Shown here: piece by piece, positions 49,389 through 57,608 of the stretch
Layout: each line of letters opens with the position of its first letter
Numbering within the stretch: position 1 is the stretch's first letter
Assembly (NCBI GenBank): GCA_934532985.1
Contig: CAKTAV010000002.1
Location: 213,826-277,825 of the forward strand
Length of the DNA: 64,000 nt
DNA from: an uncultured Butyricicoccus sp.
Lineage (GTDB): Bacteria; Bacillota; Clostridia; Oscillospirales; Butyricicoccaceae
Reading direction: 5' to 3'
The notes under the pieces: generated by a model
Database searches by the model: none
What the model saw: only the letters and a program-made list of their open reading frames with translations
What the model was told of the DNA's origin: nothing
Position numbers and translations under genes: made by a program

Positions 49389-50368
49389 CTGTGTTCCCTC
49401 CTGCTGACAATTTTTTTATATACCGGCTTTGCATAGCAGAACATGAGTGCCTGCGCCTTTTTCACCTTTGGAATATAGCTGTTTTTCAGCACACTTCCAA
49501 GATATTTTCTGCAAATCGGATTTATTTTTTTTAATAAATCCTCAGGGCATTTCTGACCGTTTCTGCAGTAGGTCGTATAAATGCTGGCGTGCGCAAAAAA
49601 GACCGCTGTCTCAGCGATATATTCCAAATCCGGGAACCACTTTTTATAGAACGCAAGCTGCGCGATTGAGGCATCCATCGGTGCCAAATTGACTTTTGCG
49701 TTTCTCGAAATACTATTTCCACGCTGCACATAATGATAAAACGGTGTAGAAGTATAGGTTACAGTTTCCGCACGGGCCACAATCCGATGCATCAAATAGA
49801 AATCTTCACACAGTTTTCCCACAGGGAACCTCAGTTGTCCCTCCCCATAAGCTTCCATCTCAAATAAAGCACGCTTAAAAATTGCATCGCAAAAGCTCAT
49901 GTTGAAGTACTGATAGCTGTTCAATTCAACCAGACTTTCTGTTTTATTCCAGACTTTCGTGATATCCGGTGCATAAGGGGAGTATTTCGCTCCATTTTCT
50001 TGTTCATACCACACACCACCAATGGAGATATCCGCACTGTCATTTTGTAGCTGATTCATTAGCCGTTCATACATCGCGGAATCTATATAATCATCGGAAT
50101 CGACAAAAGCAATGTATTCTTTCGTTGCCGCATCAATACCAGTATTTCTCGCTGCAGAAAGTCCTCCGTTTTTCTGGTGGATCACTTTTATGTTCTCGTA
50201 TCTCGCCGCATACTCATCTGCAATTTCTCCGCTCTTATCTTTAGAGCCATCGTCAACCAGAATAATCTCGTCAACGGCCAGCGTTTGGTCAAGAATTGAG
50301 TCGATACACTTGCCTAGATACTTTTCTACGTTATAAACCGGAACAACTACCGTTAACTCACTACCCAT
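49385..50368 (-). CDS. family 2 glycosyltransferase
   Basis: A 327-residue cytoplasmic GT-A enzyme adding one sugar to the lipid-linked repeat unit. It shows LTVVVPVYNVEKYLGKC, DEIILVDDGSKDKSG, GGLSAARNTGID and the DxD-like AFVDSDDYID (about residue 92), plus a C-terminal helical acceptor-binding region with EDFYLMHRIVA. Its stop overlaps the acyltransferase start by ATGA. Sugar specificity cannot be read. Confidence 0.9.
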   Translation of the reverse strand: MGSELTVVVPVYNVEKYLGKCIDSILDQTLAVDEIILVDDGSKDKSGEIADEYAARYENIKVIHQKNGGLSAARNTGIDAATKEYIAFVDSDDYIDSAMYERLMNQLQNDSADISIGGVWYEQENGAKYSPYAPDITKVWNKTESLVELNSYQYFNMSFCDAIFKRALFEMEAYGEGQLRFPVGKLCEDFYLMHRIVARAETVTYTSTPFYHYVQRGNSISRNAKVNLAPMDASIAQLAFYKKWFPDLEYIAETAVFFAHASIYTTYCRNGQKCPEDLLKKINPICRKYLGSVLKNSYIPKVKKAQALMFCYAKPVYKKIVSRREHR

Positions 50369-50396
50369 ATGATTTATGATCTCCCTATTTTATTTG

Positions 50397-51443
50397 TTAA
50401 AAAATGGTTTGATACGGCAGTACCATATTACTATTCTGTATACCGACAGTGTACATAGCATAGGCAAAGTACAGCGTGACCACCGCAGCAGAGCAGATTA
50501 TCCGCGTGTTCTTATTTTCAATTCCATTCAATGTCATAGGAACAAGAATGATTGATGCCAAGCCAAAAACCATCCTGTAACGGTCAATCAGAACAATTTT
50601 ACCCGTTAACGCGGATGCCCATAATGCCACTACCTGAAGATTATAGTATATCTTGAATTTCAGATTCTCTCGCTGATAAAAAAAAGTTGCAAAAAACACA
50701 AGCAAGATATTCATTGCTAAGACCACATATCCTTGCCCCTTCTGAGCATATGTGCTTTCAAGATATGTGGAATAATAGTCCATTCCACTAAGGATACCGT
50801 TTGCAATGTTGGCAAAGAATTTACCAAAGACAAAAATAGCAAGTGTAATAACTGCTAACAATCTAGGATTCAGATCCATATATACCAAAAAATAGACTGC
50901 TATAAAAACAATACAAGTTGTATGAAAGCCGCTGGCTATCAACACTAGCAGTAAAAAAGGAATAAATTTTCTTTTTTCAATATAAGGAATTGATACAAGC
51001 AAAAAGGCCGCGCCTATCATCTGTCGTGTTCCATTAAGGAAATAAAAGAAGTACGTCATCCCCAGCAAAAGGAATATACTCATATACCTATAGGGAGAAT
51101 CCGATATTATTCTTTTATAAACCGGCATCAAAAACAAGGATGCCGTAAATCCAAAAAGCCACGGCGCAGACAAATGAAAGGCTGCAACCAGTTTGTTTGC
51201 CAAATAATATAATACTTCGTATCTTCCCTGTCCGGCACCATTTAATATGCCAAGATAATATCTATAATACGGAATATAATCTGCTCCGACATTAAATCGA
51301 ATCGCCGAAATAAAAATCAAAGGGAACGCTGCCACAAGGGTCACCAACAACCAATAGCCTATTCCCTCTTTATCATGTTTGACATGCGTGGCAAACCATG
51401 TAAACGCAAATGATGCTAGGCATGCCGACCAATATACCGCCAT
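50397..51443 (-). CDS. EpsG family polysaccharide polymerase
   Basis: A 348-residue membrane protein with about nine to ten hydrophobic segments. The EpsG hallmark FISAIRFNVGADYIPYYRYY occurs near residue 45. This family is the likely Wzy-type polymerase of exopolysaccharide loci in Bacillota. With the flippase and CpsC/CpsD proteins it makes this a Wzx/Wzy-type locus. GGAGG precedes the start. Confidence 0.85.
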   Translation of the reverse strand: MAVYWSACLASFAFTWFATHVKHDKEGIGYWLLVTLVAAFPLIFISAIRFNVGADYIPYYRYYLGILNGAGQGRYEVLYYLANKLVAAFHLSAPWLFGFTASLFLMPVYKRIISDSPYRYMSIFLLLGMTYFFYFLNGTRQMIGAAFLLVSIPYIEKRKFIPFLLLVLIASGFHTTCIVFIAVYFLVYMDLNPRLLAVITLAIFVFGKFFANIANGILSGMDYYSTYLESTYAQKGQGYVVLAMNILLVFFATFFYQRENLKFKIYYNLQVVALWASALTGKIVLIDRYRMVFGLASIILVPMTLNGIENKNTRIICSAAVVTLYFAYAMYTVGIQNSNMVLPYQTIF

Positions 51444-51475
51444 CCTCAGTATTACCTCCTATGCAATTCATCAAT

Positions 51476-52540
51476 TTAGAGATAGGCTCTCTCGTACTGC
51501 TTTGTCATCTCTTTCGCCGACAAGTTCTTCTCCTGAAATGCCTTGATCGCGGCCATATTTGTCTTTCTTTGCCGCAATGCATTCAGCTTTATCTCAAAAT
51601 CATCCGGTGAGAACGTTTCTCCAAGATAAACAGCCTGCCCCATCTCCACTACCTCTCGGTGTGAGGGAATGTCCGACAGAAACAGGCCCAACCCACGGGA
51701 CAACGCTTCCAGCACAGAAATCGAAAAGCCCTCGGATTTGGAGGCTGACACGTAAACATCGCTAATGTTCATGTATGCAACCGGGTCAGTCTGAAATCCC
51801 AGCATCCGTACATGATCATCCGCTTTTGCTTTGCACTCGGCTTCCTTTTCGCCGCTGCCCAAAACAAGCAGATATTCATCGCTCTCGTGATATCGCACAA
51901 ACTCCTCAATCAACCAAACTATGTTCTTTCGAGAATTCAGCACACCTGCATAGAGAAATATGCGTGCATTCTCTGGCACACCAACCTCAGCTCTGGTTAT
52001 AACAGAATGCGCCTGCACCGGCTCGATACCGTTGCAAATGAACGATGCGTTCGGCAGATGACGTTTCATCACATCATAGACAGACTTTGAACAGCATACA
52101 CACTCGTCCAGTTTTTTCAGAGCTGCCAAGTGTAATGCAATGAAAAATCGGCTCTTTGCATACCCATAGGAATCAAGGTAGTCCTCATACATATTATTGT
52201 GGATCGTCGTAATGCGCTTTGCTGATGTGCGCAGACGCGAAGAAAGAATATCGGGAATAATTCCATGCGTGTGCAAAATGTCAAAGCGACCTTTTTCTAC
52301 AATATCCGAGAATTCTCTGCTCTGTCCAAGCAGGCACTTCATACGACTCAGCGTACTGCACTCATAAACTGTCACACCGTTATTCCACAAAGCCGAAACA
52401 ACTTCCGCATCGTTGCCTTCAAACAAGGTAATCAGGGAAATGTCATACTCTGACCTGTCCAGATTGTTGATAAGGTTCAACACCACACTGCTTGGGCCGT
52501 TCTTCACAATATAATTGATAACATAGGCTATCCGAACCAC
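51476..52540 (-). CDS. family 4 glycosyltransferase
   Basis: A 354-residue GT-B enzyme. The N-terminal domain opens VRIAYVINYIVKNGPSSVV and contains DILHTHGIIPDILS; the C-terminal nucleotide-sugar domain has the EX7E-type motif in SKSEGFSISVLEALSRG (about residue 275). It transfers a sugar to the repeat unit on the inner membrane face. The start is GTG with AAGGAG upstream. Confidence 0.9.
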   Translation of the reverse strand: MVRIAYVINYIVKNGPSSVVLNLINNLDRSEYDISLITLFEGNDAEVVSALWNNGVTVYECSTLSRMKCLLGQSREFSDIVEKGRFDILHTHGIIPDILSSRLRTSAKRITTIHNNMYEDYLDSYGYAKSRFFIALHLAALKKLDECVCCSKSVYDVMKRHLPNASFICNGIEPVQAHSVITRAEVGVPENARIFLYAGVLNSRKNIVWLIEEFVRYHESDEYLLVLGSGEKEAECKAKADDHVRMLGFQTDPVAYMNISDVYVSASKSEGFSISVLEALSRGLGLFLSDIPSHREVVEMGQAVYLGETFSPDDFEIKLNALRQRKTNMAAIKAFQEKNLSAKEMTKQYERAYL

Positions 52541-52555
52541 GTTAGTATCTTCTCC

Positions 52556-53395
52556 TTACTTCCTCAGCACTTTCTCAAACATAAACTTCCGCAACCAGTT
52601 CGGAGCCAACGCAGACCCGCTACGGATTACGCAGCTCTTCATGTACTGGCTGTTTCCAATAAACCCACTGTCCCTCATGAACTTGAACAGCTTTGCCTGC
52701 GTCTTTGTGTACTTCCAACCGGCTCTTCTTAAATACATATCCGAGCCTGCCCGCATATGGAGCAACGGCTCTTGAATGTTATAGCCCTGATACCCGGCCA
52801 TCAGCATCCGGAGCCAAAGATAATAATCCTCCAACAGATAGAAGTCCTGATAAGAGCCAACAGCCTCGACTGCGGACTTTTTATACATCACACAGGGGTG
52901 ATTGAACGGATTTCGCTTCTTTGCAAACTCTACGATTTCCGTGTTTATCTCTGGCAGCACCCGCTTTGCATCAACAGTATTCGGATCAGTTGTGAACTCC
53001 TCAACGATACCGGAACAAATACTCACTTCCGGATGCGTGTTAAACACAGCAATCTGTTTTTCACAGCGACCCGGGTACGCAATATCATCACTATCCATCC
53101 GGGCAACCAGCTCATTTTTACAGTGCTTGATGCCCTCATTGAGTGCATTGCCAAGTCCACCGTTCTTTGCGAGACGAACAACATTCAGGGTTGTCCCCAT
53201 CTCCTGTTGCTTTTTGGTGATTATCTCATCCAGCACATCATTCAAAGGACCATCGCACACCAGCACAAAATCATCTGTTGGGAGCGTCTGTGCTTGAATG
53301 CTCTCGATCGCTTGCTTCAAATACTCTGGCTTCTCTTTGTGATAAACCGACATGAGAACCGAGTATTCTCTGTACTCTCCAACCCCCATAAGCAC
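52556..53395 (-). CDS. family 2 glycosyltransferase
   Basis: A 279-residue GT-A enzyme with SVLMSVYHKEKPEYLKQAIE, LVCDGPL and the metal-binding ARMDSDDIAYPGRC (about residue 105). The late EDYYLWLRMLMAG resembles the ED-Y motif near the catalytic base of rhamnosyl- and galactosyltransferases; the sugar is unknown. Starts at 53395 (GTG) or 53389 (ATG) are both possible; AGAGGA lies upstream of either. Confidence 0.88.
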   Translation of the reverse strand: MLMGVGEYREYSVLMSVYHKEKPEYLKQAIESIQAQTLPTDDFVLVCDGPLNDVLDEIITKKQQEMGTTLNVVRLAKNGGLGNALNEGIKHCKNELVARMDSDDIAYPGRCEKQIAVFNTHPEVSICSGIVEEFTTDPNTVDAKRVLPEINTEIVEFAKKRNPFNHPCVMYKKSAVEAVGSYQDFYLLEDYYLWLRMLMAGYQGYNIQEPLLHMRAGSDMYLRRAGWKYTKTQAKLFKFMRDSGFIGNSQYMKSCVIRSGSALAPNWLRKFMFEKVLRK

Positions 53396-53535
53396 CTACA
53401 TTCCTCTCTCCACATCAAAACGGCTCAAACTCATCTCAAAGAATCTGAGCCGCTCTTATTTTTAATCAAACTCATATAAATCGAGGTGCAGCCTCAGCAT
53501 TGCAAGCTTTTATTTTACGATCGCACCAGTACCTT

Positions 53536-54243
53536 CTATTTCGCTCCTTCATGAGTAAAAACAACTTTCACCGTCTTAAGCAAAATCTTAATATCCAGCC
53601 ACAATGACTGCATCTTAATATACTCCAAATCATATACGACCTTTTCCTGTGGCTCAAGATCATATCCACCGCTAATCTGAGCTAGTCCCGTAAAGCCCGG
53701 TTTCACCTTAAGTCGTTCAGAAAAACCATGTATGTAATGTTCAAACTCTTCATAGAATACTGCACGTTCTGGGCGTGGCCCAACCAAAGTCATTTCACCG
53801 GTTAAAGTTTGAAAAAACTGCGGCAGTTCATCCAAGCGATATTTACGAATAACACGTCCTACTCGCGTGATTCGTGGATCATCATCACCACTGGACCACT
53901 GTGCACCTTTGGCCTCTGCGTCCTGACGCATGGAACGAAATTTAATGACATCAAATGGTTTTCCATTCAATCCAAGACGTTCTTGTCGATAAAATATCGG
54001 CCCTTTTGAGTCCAATTTAATTGCAATTGCAATGATAATCATTGGAATCAAAAATACAATAATCGCACATAACGATCCCACAATATCCATGCTCCGCTTA
54101 AGAAATTGATAAATCGGACGGCAGGGAATATCTTCAATATGCTCTACATAATATTCCTTTTGTGGTTCAAAGGGTAAAATAACGTTTGTTTCCATTGGGG
54201 ATCTTGCCACTTGGTTGGTTAATACGGTACTTCCTGTCTTCAT
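53536..54243 (-). CDS. sugar transferase priming the repeat unit (CpsE/WcaJ-type)
   Basis: A 235-residue phosphoglycosyltransferase that moves a sugar phosphate to undecaprenyl phosphate, the first step of repeat-unit assembly. One membrane segment (IVGSLCAIIVFLIPMIIIAIAI, about residues 55-76) is followed by the catalytic domain: RQERLGLNGKPFDVIKFRSM, RKYRLDELPQFFQTLTGEM and LVGPRPE. The ATG at 54243 with GGAAAGAG upstream is preferred to a TTG at 54261. Only the short form is present, without the N-terminal membrane bundle of WbaP. Confidence 0.92.
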   Translation of the reverse strand: MKTGSTVLTNQVARSPMETNVILPFEPQKEYYVEHIEDIPCRPIYQFLKRSMDIVGSLCAIIVFLIPMIIIAIAIKLDSKGPIFYRQERLGLNGKPFDVIKFRSMRQDAEAKGAQWSSGDDDPRITRVGRVIRKYRLDELPQFFQTLTGEMTLVGPRPERAVFYEEFEHYIHGFSERLKVKPGFTGLAQISGGYDLEPQEKVVYDLEYIKMQSLWLDIKILLKTVKVVFTHEGAK

Positions 54244-54299
54244 TTCACATTCTCTTTCCAATTTTCATTAATTACCGAGCAACAATCCCCATTTTGTTA

Positions 54300-55091
54300 C
54301 TATCGACTATCTCTTTTTAAAATTTTTTTCCACAAACTCTTTTTTTCCCTTGTACTATGCTTTGTTTTTACTTCCTCTCCATGAAAAACACGGTCTGCAT
54401 TCTCCGCCAATTGTTGGCTAAATGCACTTCCCAGTCGGTCTCCCACAACCTCCATAGCCACAGCAAGGTTCGGTGCTCGCGACTGCATATTATGTGCATC
54501 GCTGGCAAGCACATGGACATATCCTTGCTTGATCAGCCGCAGCGCCTGTTTCTGAAAGTCCACATCTAAGACCGAATCTGCATTCATTTGACACAGCGCG
54601 CCCTTTTCGATATATTTCCTTAATCGATTCAAGTCGCCTAGAAAATAATGATATCGTTCAATATGTGCAAAAATCGGCCGCAATCCTTGTTGAAATGCTG
54701 CATCGACAATCGCATCCCCCCACAATGGATACGAGCCAAATGGCCATTCCAGCAAAATATATTTGGTATTTCCCATCGCAAGCGGACGTAAATCCATCCC
54801 CTGCAGCGCAAGGGACATTGCAACCTCAGCTCCCAACTGGAGCTGTAGTGATTGTGCTTCTGCACTCGCAGAAATCTGCTGAAATGCACGCTGTCGATTA
54901 TCCAAGAATTCTGTCAATGACTGCTTTTCCGGATAAAAGTGCGGCGTGCACACCACCTGAGATACCCATTGTCGCTGTTCTTCCCGTAAGAGCTCTTTTG
55001 TTATCTGTACATCGCGTGCTCCATCATCAATTCCGGGAAGAATATGACTGTGCAGATCGCTCCATGTTTGTACGTTATTCTGTGCTGTCAT
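54300..55091 (-). CDS. tyrosine-protein phosphatase, CpsB/CapC PHP type
   Basis: A 263-residue PHP metallophosphatase that dephosphorylates the BY-kinase tail and so controls chain length. Metal motifs are SDLHSHILPGIDDGARD (residues 11-27), VVCTPHFYPEK, a central EV in LGAEVAMS, FAHIERYHYFLG and the late LASDAHN. It lies directly after the kinase gene, with only a weak ribosome binding site. Tail end is Lys/Arg-rich. Confidence 0.92.
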   Translation of the reverse strand: MTAQNNVQTWSDLHSHILPGIDDGARDVQITKELLREEQRQWVSQVVCTPHFYPEKQSLTEFLDNRQRAFQQISASAEAQSLQLQLGAEVAMSLALQGMDLRPLAMGNTKYILLEWPFGSYPLWGDAIVDAAFQQGLRPIFAHIERYHYFLGDLNRLRKYIEKGALCQMNADSVLDVDFQKQALRLIKQGYVHVLASDAHNMQSRAPNLAVAMEVVGDRLGSAFSQQLAENADRVFHGEEVKTKHSTREKKSLWKKILKRDSR

Positions 55092-55095
55092 TGCT

Positions 55096-55908
55096 CTACT
55101 TCTTTATCGATTGTTCTGGATTATTCTTCTCCAGCCCCTCCGAATCCTCTGGTCGTCCTCCATAGCTATAACTTCCATAGTAGTTATACGATTGCTCTGC
55201 CTTAGCACCCGTCTTTTCTGCATCATAACGATTTAATACCGTTCCAAAGATCGGGATATTGATGCTTTCCAGCTGCTCTTTCGCCGCCAGTGCCGCTTCT
55301 TTTGTCACACCATCATGGCTAACAACCAAAATAGCCCCGTCCATATATCGTCCTAATGCAACTGCATCCGTTACTGCATTGACCGGAGGCGCATCACAAA
55401 GTACATAGTCATAGCTCTTTGCCAGCGCATTTAGAATTTCTCGCATGCGTTCGCTACCAAGAAGCTCCGATGGATTTGACGGTGAATATCCCGCCGGAAG
55501 AACGTCAATCCCCAACTTTCCAAAATGATAAAACGACTCCTGCAGTTGCTGATCAATTTCTTTCTCTGCACTCAACATAGAGGACAATCCAGCCTCCTGC
55601 CGCGGCAAGCGCAAATATCGATGCAATGATCCCATACGCAGATCACAGTCCAGCAACACAACGCGCTTACCGTCCTGCGCCAACGATACAGCCAGGTTCA
55701 CTGACACATTGGACTTTCCCTCTCCCGGGATTGAACTGGTAACCATGATAACCTTTGCCGGAGTATCACTAGCATGCGTCACATACAACAAGTTAGTACG
55801 CAATGCTTTGTAGGATTCTATGTATGAAAAGGAACGGCTTTTTGTTATAAGATGCAGTGTTGGACGTTCTTTTCCCCACTGCTTTGTCTGTTTTCGTATG
55901 CCAAGCAT
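55096..55908 (-). CDS. CpsD/CapB family tyrosine-protein kinase
   Basis: A 270-residue bacterial tyrosine kinase that works with CpsC to control polymerisation and export. Walker A is SIPGEGKSN (about residue 58), Walker A' VVLLDCDLRMGS and Walker B DYVLCDAPPVN. The C-terminal tail has a tyrosine cluster (SYNYYGSYSYGG) that is autophosphorylated and then removed by the neighbouring CpsB. The upstream gene is cpsC. Confidence 0.93.
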   Translation of the reverse strand: MLGIRKQTKQWGKERPTLHLITKSRSFSYIESYKALRTNLLYVTHASDTPAKVIMVTSSIPGEGKSNVSVNLAVSLAQDGKRVVLLDCDLRMGSLHRYLRLPRQEAGLSSMLSAEKEIDQQLQESFYHFGKLGIDVLPAGYSPSNPSELLGSERMREILNALAKSYDYVLCDAPPVNAVTDAVALGRYMDGAILVVSHDGVTKEAALAAKEQLESINIPIFGTVLNRYDAEKTGAKAEQSYNYYGSYSYGGRPEDSEGLEKNNPEQSIKK

Positions 55909-55923
55909 GCTTCCATTCCTCCT

Positions 55924-56616
55924 TTACGAATCCTTATCCATCGGGATAACGGCCAAAATTGGCAGTCCCAAAACTTCCTTCAGGTCAGCCTCTGTCTGAA
56001 ATGTATTGCTGTTCAGCATCTTCAAAGTCAGCATACCAACATAAACAATCAAGCCCAGCATAGCTGCCAGCGCAGTGTTTCTCCTCTTACTCGGTGAAAC
56101 CGGTCGTCCCGTCGTCCACGGCTCATCGACGGTCTTTACCGATCCGACATCAACCGTGTCCATAATCGCAGACGGCGCCATATCAACAAGCGCCTGAACA
56201 ATCTTCATCGCCTCATCTGGGTCGCCGTCCTTGACGGTAATACGCATTACCTGTGTATCACTGACACTATCAACAGTAATCTGCTTTTCCAGGGTGTTGT
56301 AATCACACGGAAGATTCAGATCACTAATAATCTTCTCCAGCACCGTATGGCTCTTCAGAATAACTGCATAGGTATTCGCCAATGAGCTGGACGCCTGAAT
56401 ATCCTGATCGGTAATCACGGAGGATTTATTTTTTTCTTGGTTATTGACAATCATATCCGCGCTTGCGCTATACGTCTTGGGCAGTACAAACGCCGTCACA
56501 AGATAGCCGATCACCGCGCAAACCAATGCCGTTGCAATAATTTTCACAGCATTATGCCAGCACAGATAAAAGAGTTCCAACAGATCTATTGTCTCTTCCT
56601 CATGGTTGGTTTTCAA
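55924..56616 (-). CDS. Wzz/CpsC chain-length determinant and kinase activator
   Basis: A 230-residue membrane protein with two transmembrane segments (VKIIATALVCAVIGYLVTAF near the start and ALAAMLGLIVYVGMLTL near the end) around an external domain. It ends in a short cytoplasmic tail that activates CpsD. The likely start is a TTG at 56616, because AAGGAG lies 9 bp upstream; an ATG at 56640 is possible but has no site. First gene of the polysaccharide operon, directly downstream of the G9 promoter. Confidence 0.9.
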   Translation of the reverse strand: MKTNHEEETIDLLELFYLCWHNAVKIIATALVCAVIGYLVTAFVLPKTYSASADMIVNNQEKNKSSVITDQDIQASSSLANTYAVILKSHTVLEKIISDLNLPCDYNTLEKQITVDSVSDTQVMRITVKDGDPDEAMKIVQALVDMAPSAIMDTVDVGSVKTVDEPWTTGRPVSPSKRRNTALAAMLGLIVYVGMLTLKMLNSNTFQTEADLKEVLGLPILAVIPMDKDS

Positions 56617-56803
56617 ATCATTTCTCTCCTTTTGCAGCATTTTATCTATTCAAAAATAAAATATGCTTTGCGTTATTATGCAAGCTTACAGCCAATCGAG
56701 TTTTTCTTGTCTCATATAAACAACTTTCCACCCTTCTATCCGCCTCTTTTTGCCATAAAACAAGCAATTATTACATAAAACTTTCTTTTTTTACATTGCT
56801 TTT

Positions 56804-56832
56804 ATAATATACCCCCCCCCGCCTTTTGTCAA
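56804..56832 (-). promoter_or_regulatory. presumed promoter of the polysaccharide operon with G9 in its spacer
   Basis: On the minus strand TTGACA (56827-56832) and TATTAT (56804-56809) are separated by exactly 17 bp. Nine consecutive G (56812-56820) make up more than half of that spacer. Loss or gain of one or two G would change the spacer to 15-19 bp and strongly alter promoter strength. The cpsC start lies about 190 bp downstream; nothing else promoter-like was found closer. Confidence 0.72.
56812..56820. repeat. homopolymer tract C9/G9 in promoter spacer
   Basis: Nine C on the plus strand; with the G8 tract at 49000-49007 it is one of only two such long G/C runs noticed in the window, both in the polysaccharide locus. 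Confidence 0.92.
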
Positions 56833-56836
56833 CTAT

Positions 56837-56857
56837 AGTATGGATATTTGCCATACT
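56837..56857. promoter_or_regulatory. inverted repeat upstream of the polysaccharide promoter
   Basis: AGTATGG (56837-56843) and CCATACT (56851-56857) are perfect 7-bp arms around 7 bases, a 21-bp symmetric site 5 bp upstream of the -35 box. It could be an activator or repressor site. Confidence 0.5.
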
Positions 56858-56978
56858 TTTAATTTCGATAACATACATTTTTCCGTTCTGCTTTTCCTGC
56901 CCGCTTTCTTTTGTTCTCTTGCAAAATGTGCTAAAATAATAGTATCAAATTTTTTTCAAAAGAAAGGAAGTGATCCGG

Positions 56979-57608
56979 ATGAAAAACTATTCCTGTACCG
57001 ATGCCATCCGGCTCGCCAAGCAAGAAATCCTGCATATCGCGAAGGAGGCCTTTGCATCCGGTCTCATGGCCGCGACCAGCGGCAATTTAAGTATTTATAA
57101 CCCGGAGCAACATTGTATCATCTTAACTCCCAGCGGTTATCCATACAATCAAATGACCGAAGAGGATCTGGTTGTTATTGATCTGGACGGACAAGTTCTT
57201 GATGGCTTCCGCCGTCCTTCATCAGAGTGGCGTATGCACAGTGAGATTTACCGCGCTGTACCGGAATGCCACGCGATTGTACACACCCACTCCCCCTATG
57301 CCACGGCCTTTGCGGTTTTGCGGCAGCCGATTCCATGCACACTTGTCGAAATGCAGCTCTTTCTCGGCGGCAGTATTGAAGTCGCCGACTACGCCAGTCA
57401 GGGCTCTGCCGCGGTCGGCACAAACTGCATTCCTATTCTTTCGCGAAAACCGGTCTGTCTGCTTGCGAACCACGGCGTTGTAGCAACCGGATCATCCCTT
57501 TTCCAGGCCTATACCAACTGTCTTTACACCGAGGACTCCGCCCGCATCACTCTTCTGGCACGGTCCATCGGCACTCCCATTGAAATTGAGGAACAGCATC
57601 ATGGATAA
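56979..57608 (+). CDS. class II aldolase/adducin family protein (methylthioribulose/deoxyribulose-1-phosphate aldolase-like)
   Basis: A 209-residue zinc aldolase of the FucA/AraD family. It shows MAATSGNLSIY, the phosphate-binding TPSGYPYNQM, and metal histidines in VHTHSPYATAF with a later LLANHGVVATG. Because it is coupled to mtnA and a deaminase, the likely substrate is 5-methylthioribulose 1-phosphate or 5-deoxyribulose 1-phosphate, split to DHAP and an aldehyde. Without this context it could be read as fuculose-phosphate aldolase. The ATG at 56979 has AAAGGAAG upstream; a GTG at 56970 is in frame. Confidence 0.87.
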   Translation: MKNYSCTDAIRLAKQEILHIAKEAFASGLMAATSGNLSIYNPEQHCIILTPSGYPYNQMTEEDLVVIDLDGQVLDGFRRPSSEWRMHSEIYRAVPECHAIVHTHSPYATAFAVLRQPIPCTLVEMQLFLGGSIEVADYASQGSAAVGTNCIPILSRKPVCLLANHGVVATGSSLFQAYTNCLYTEDSARITLLARSIGTPIEIEEQHHG

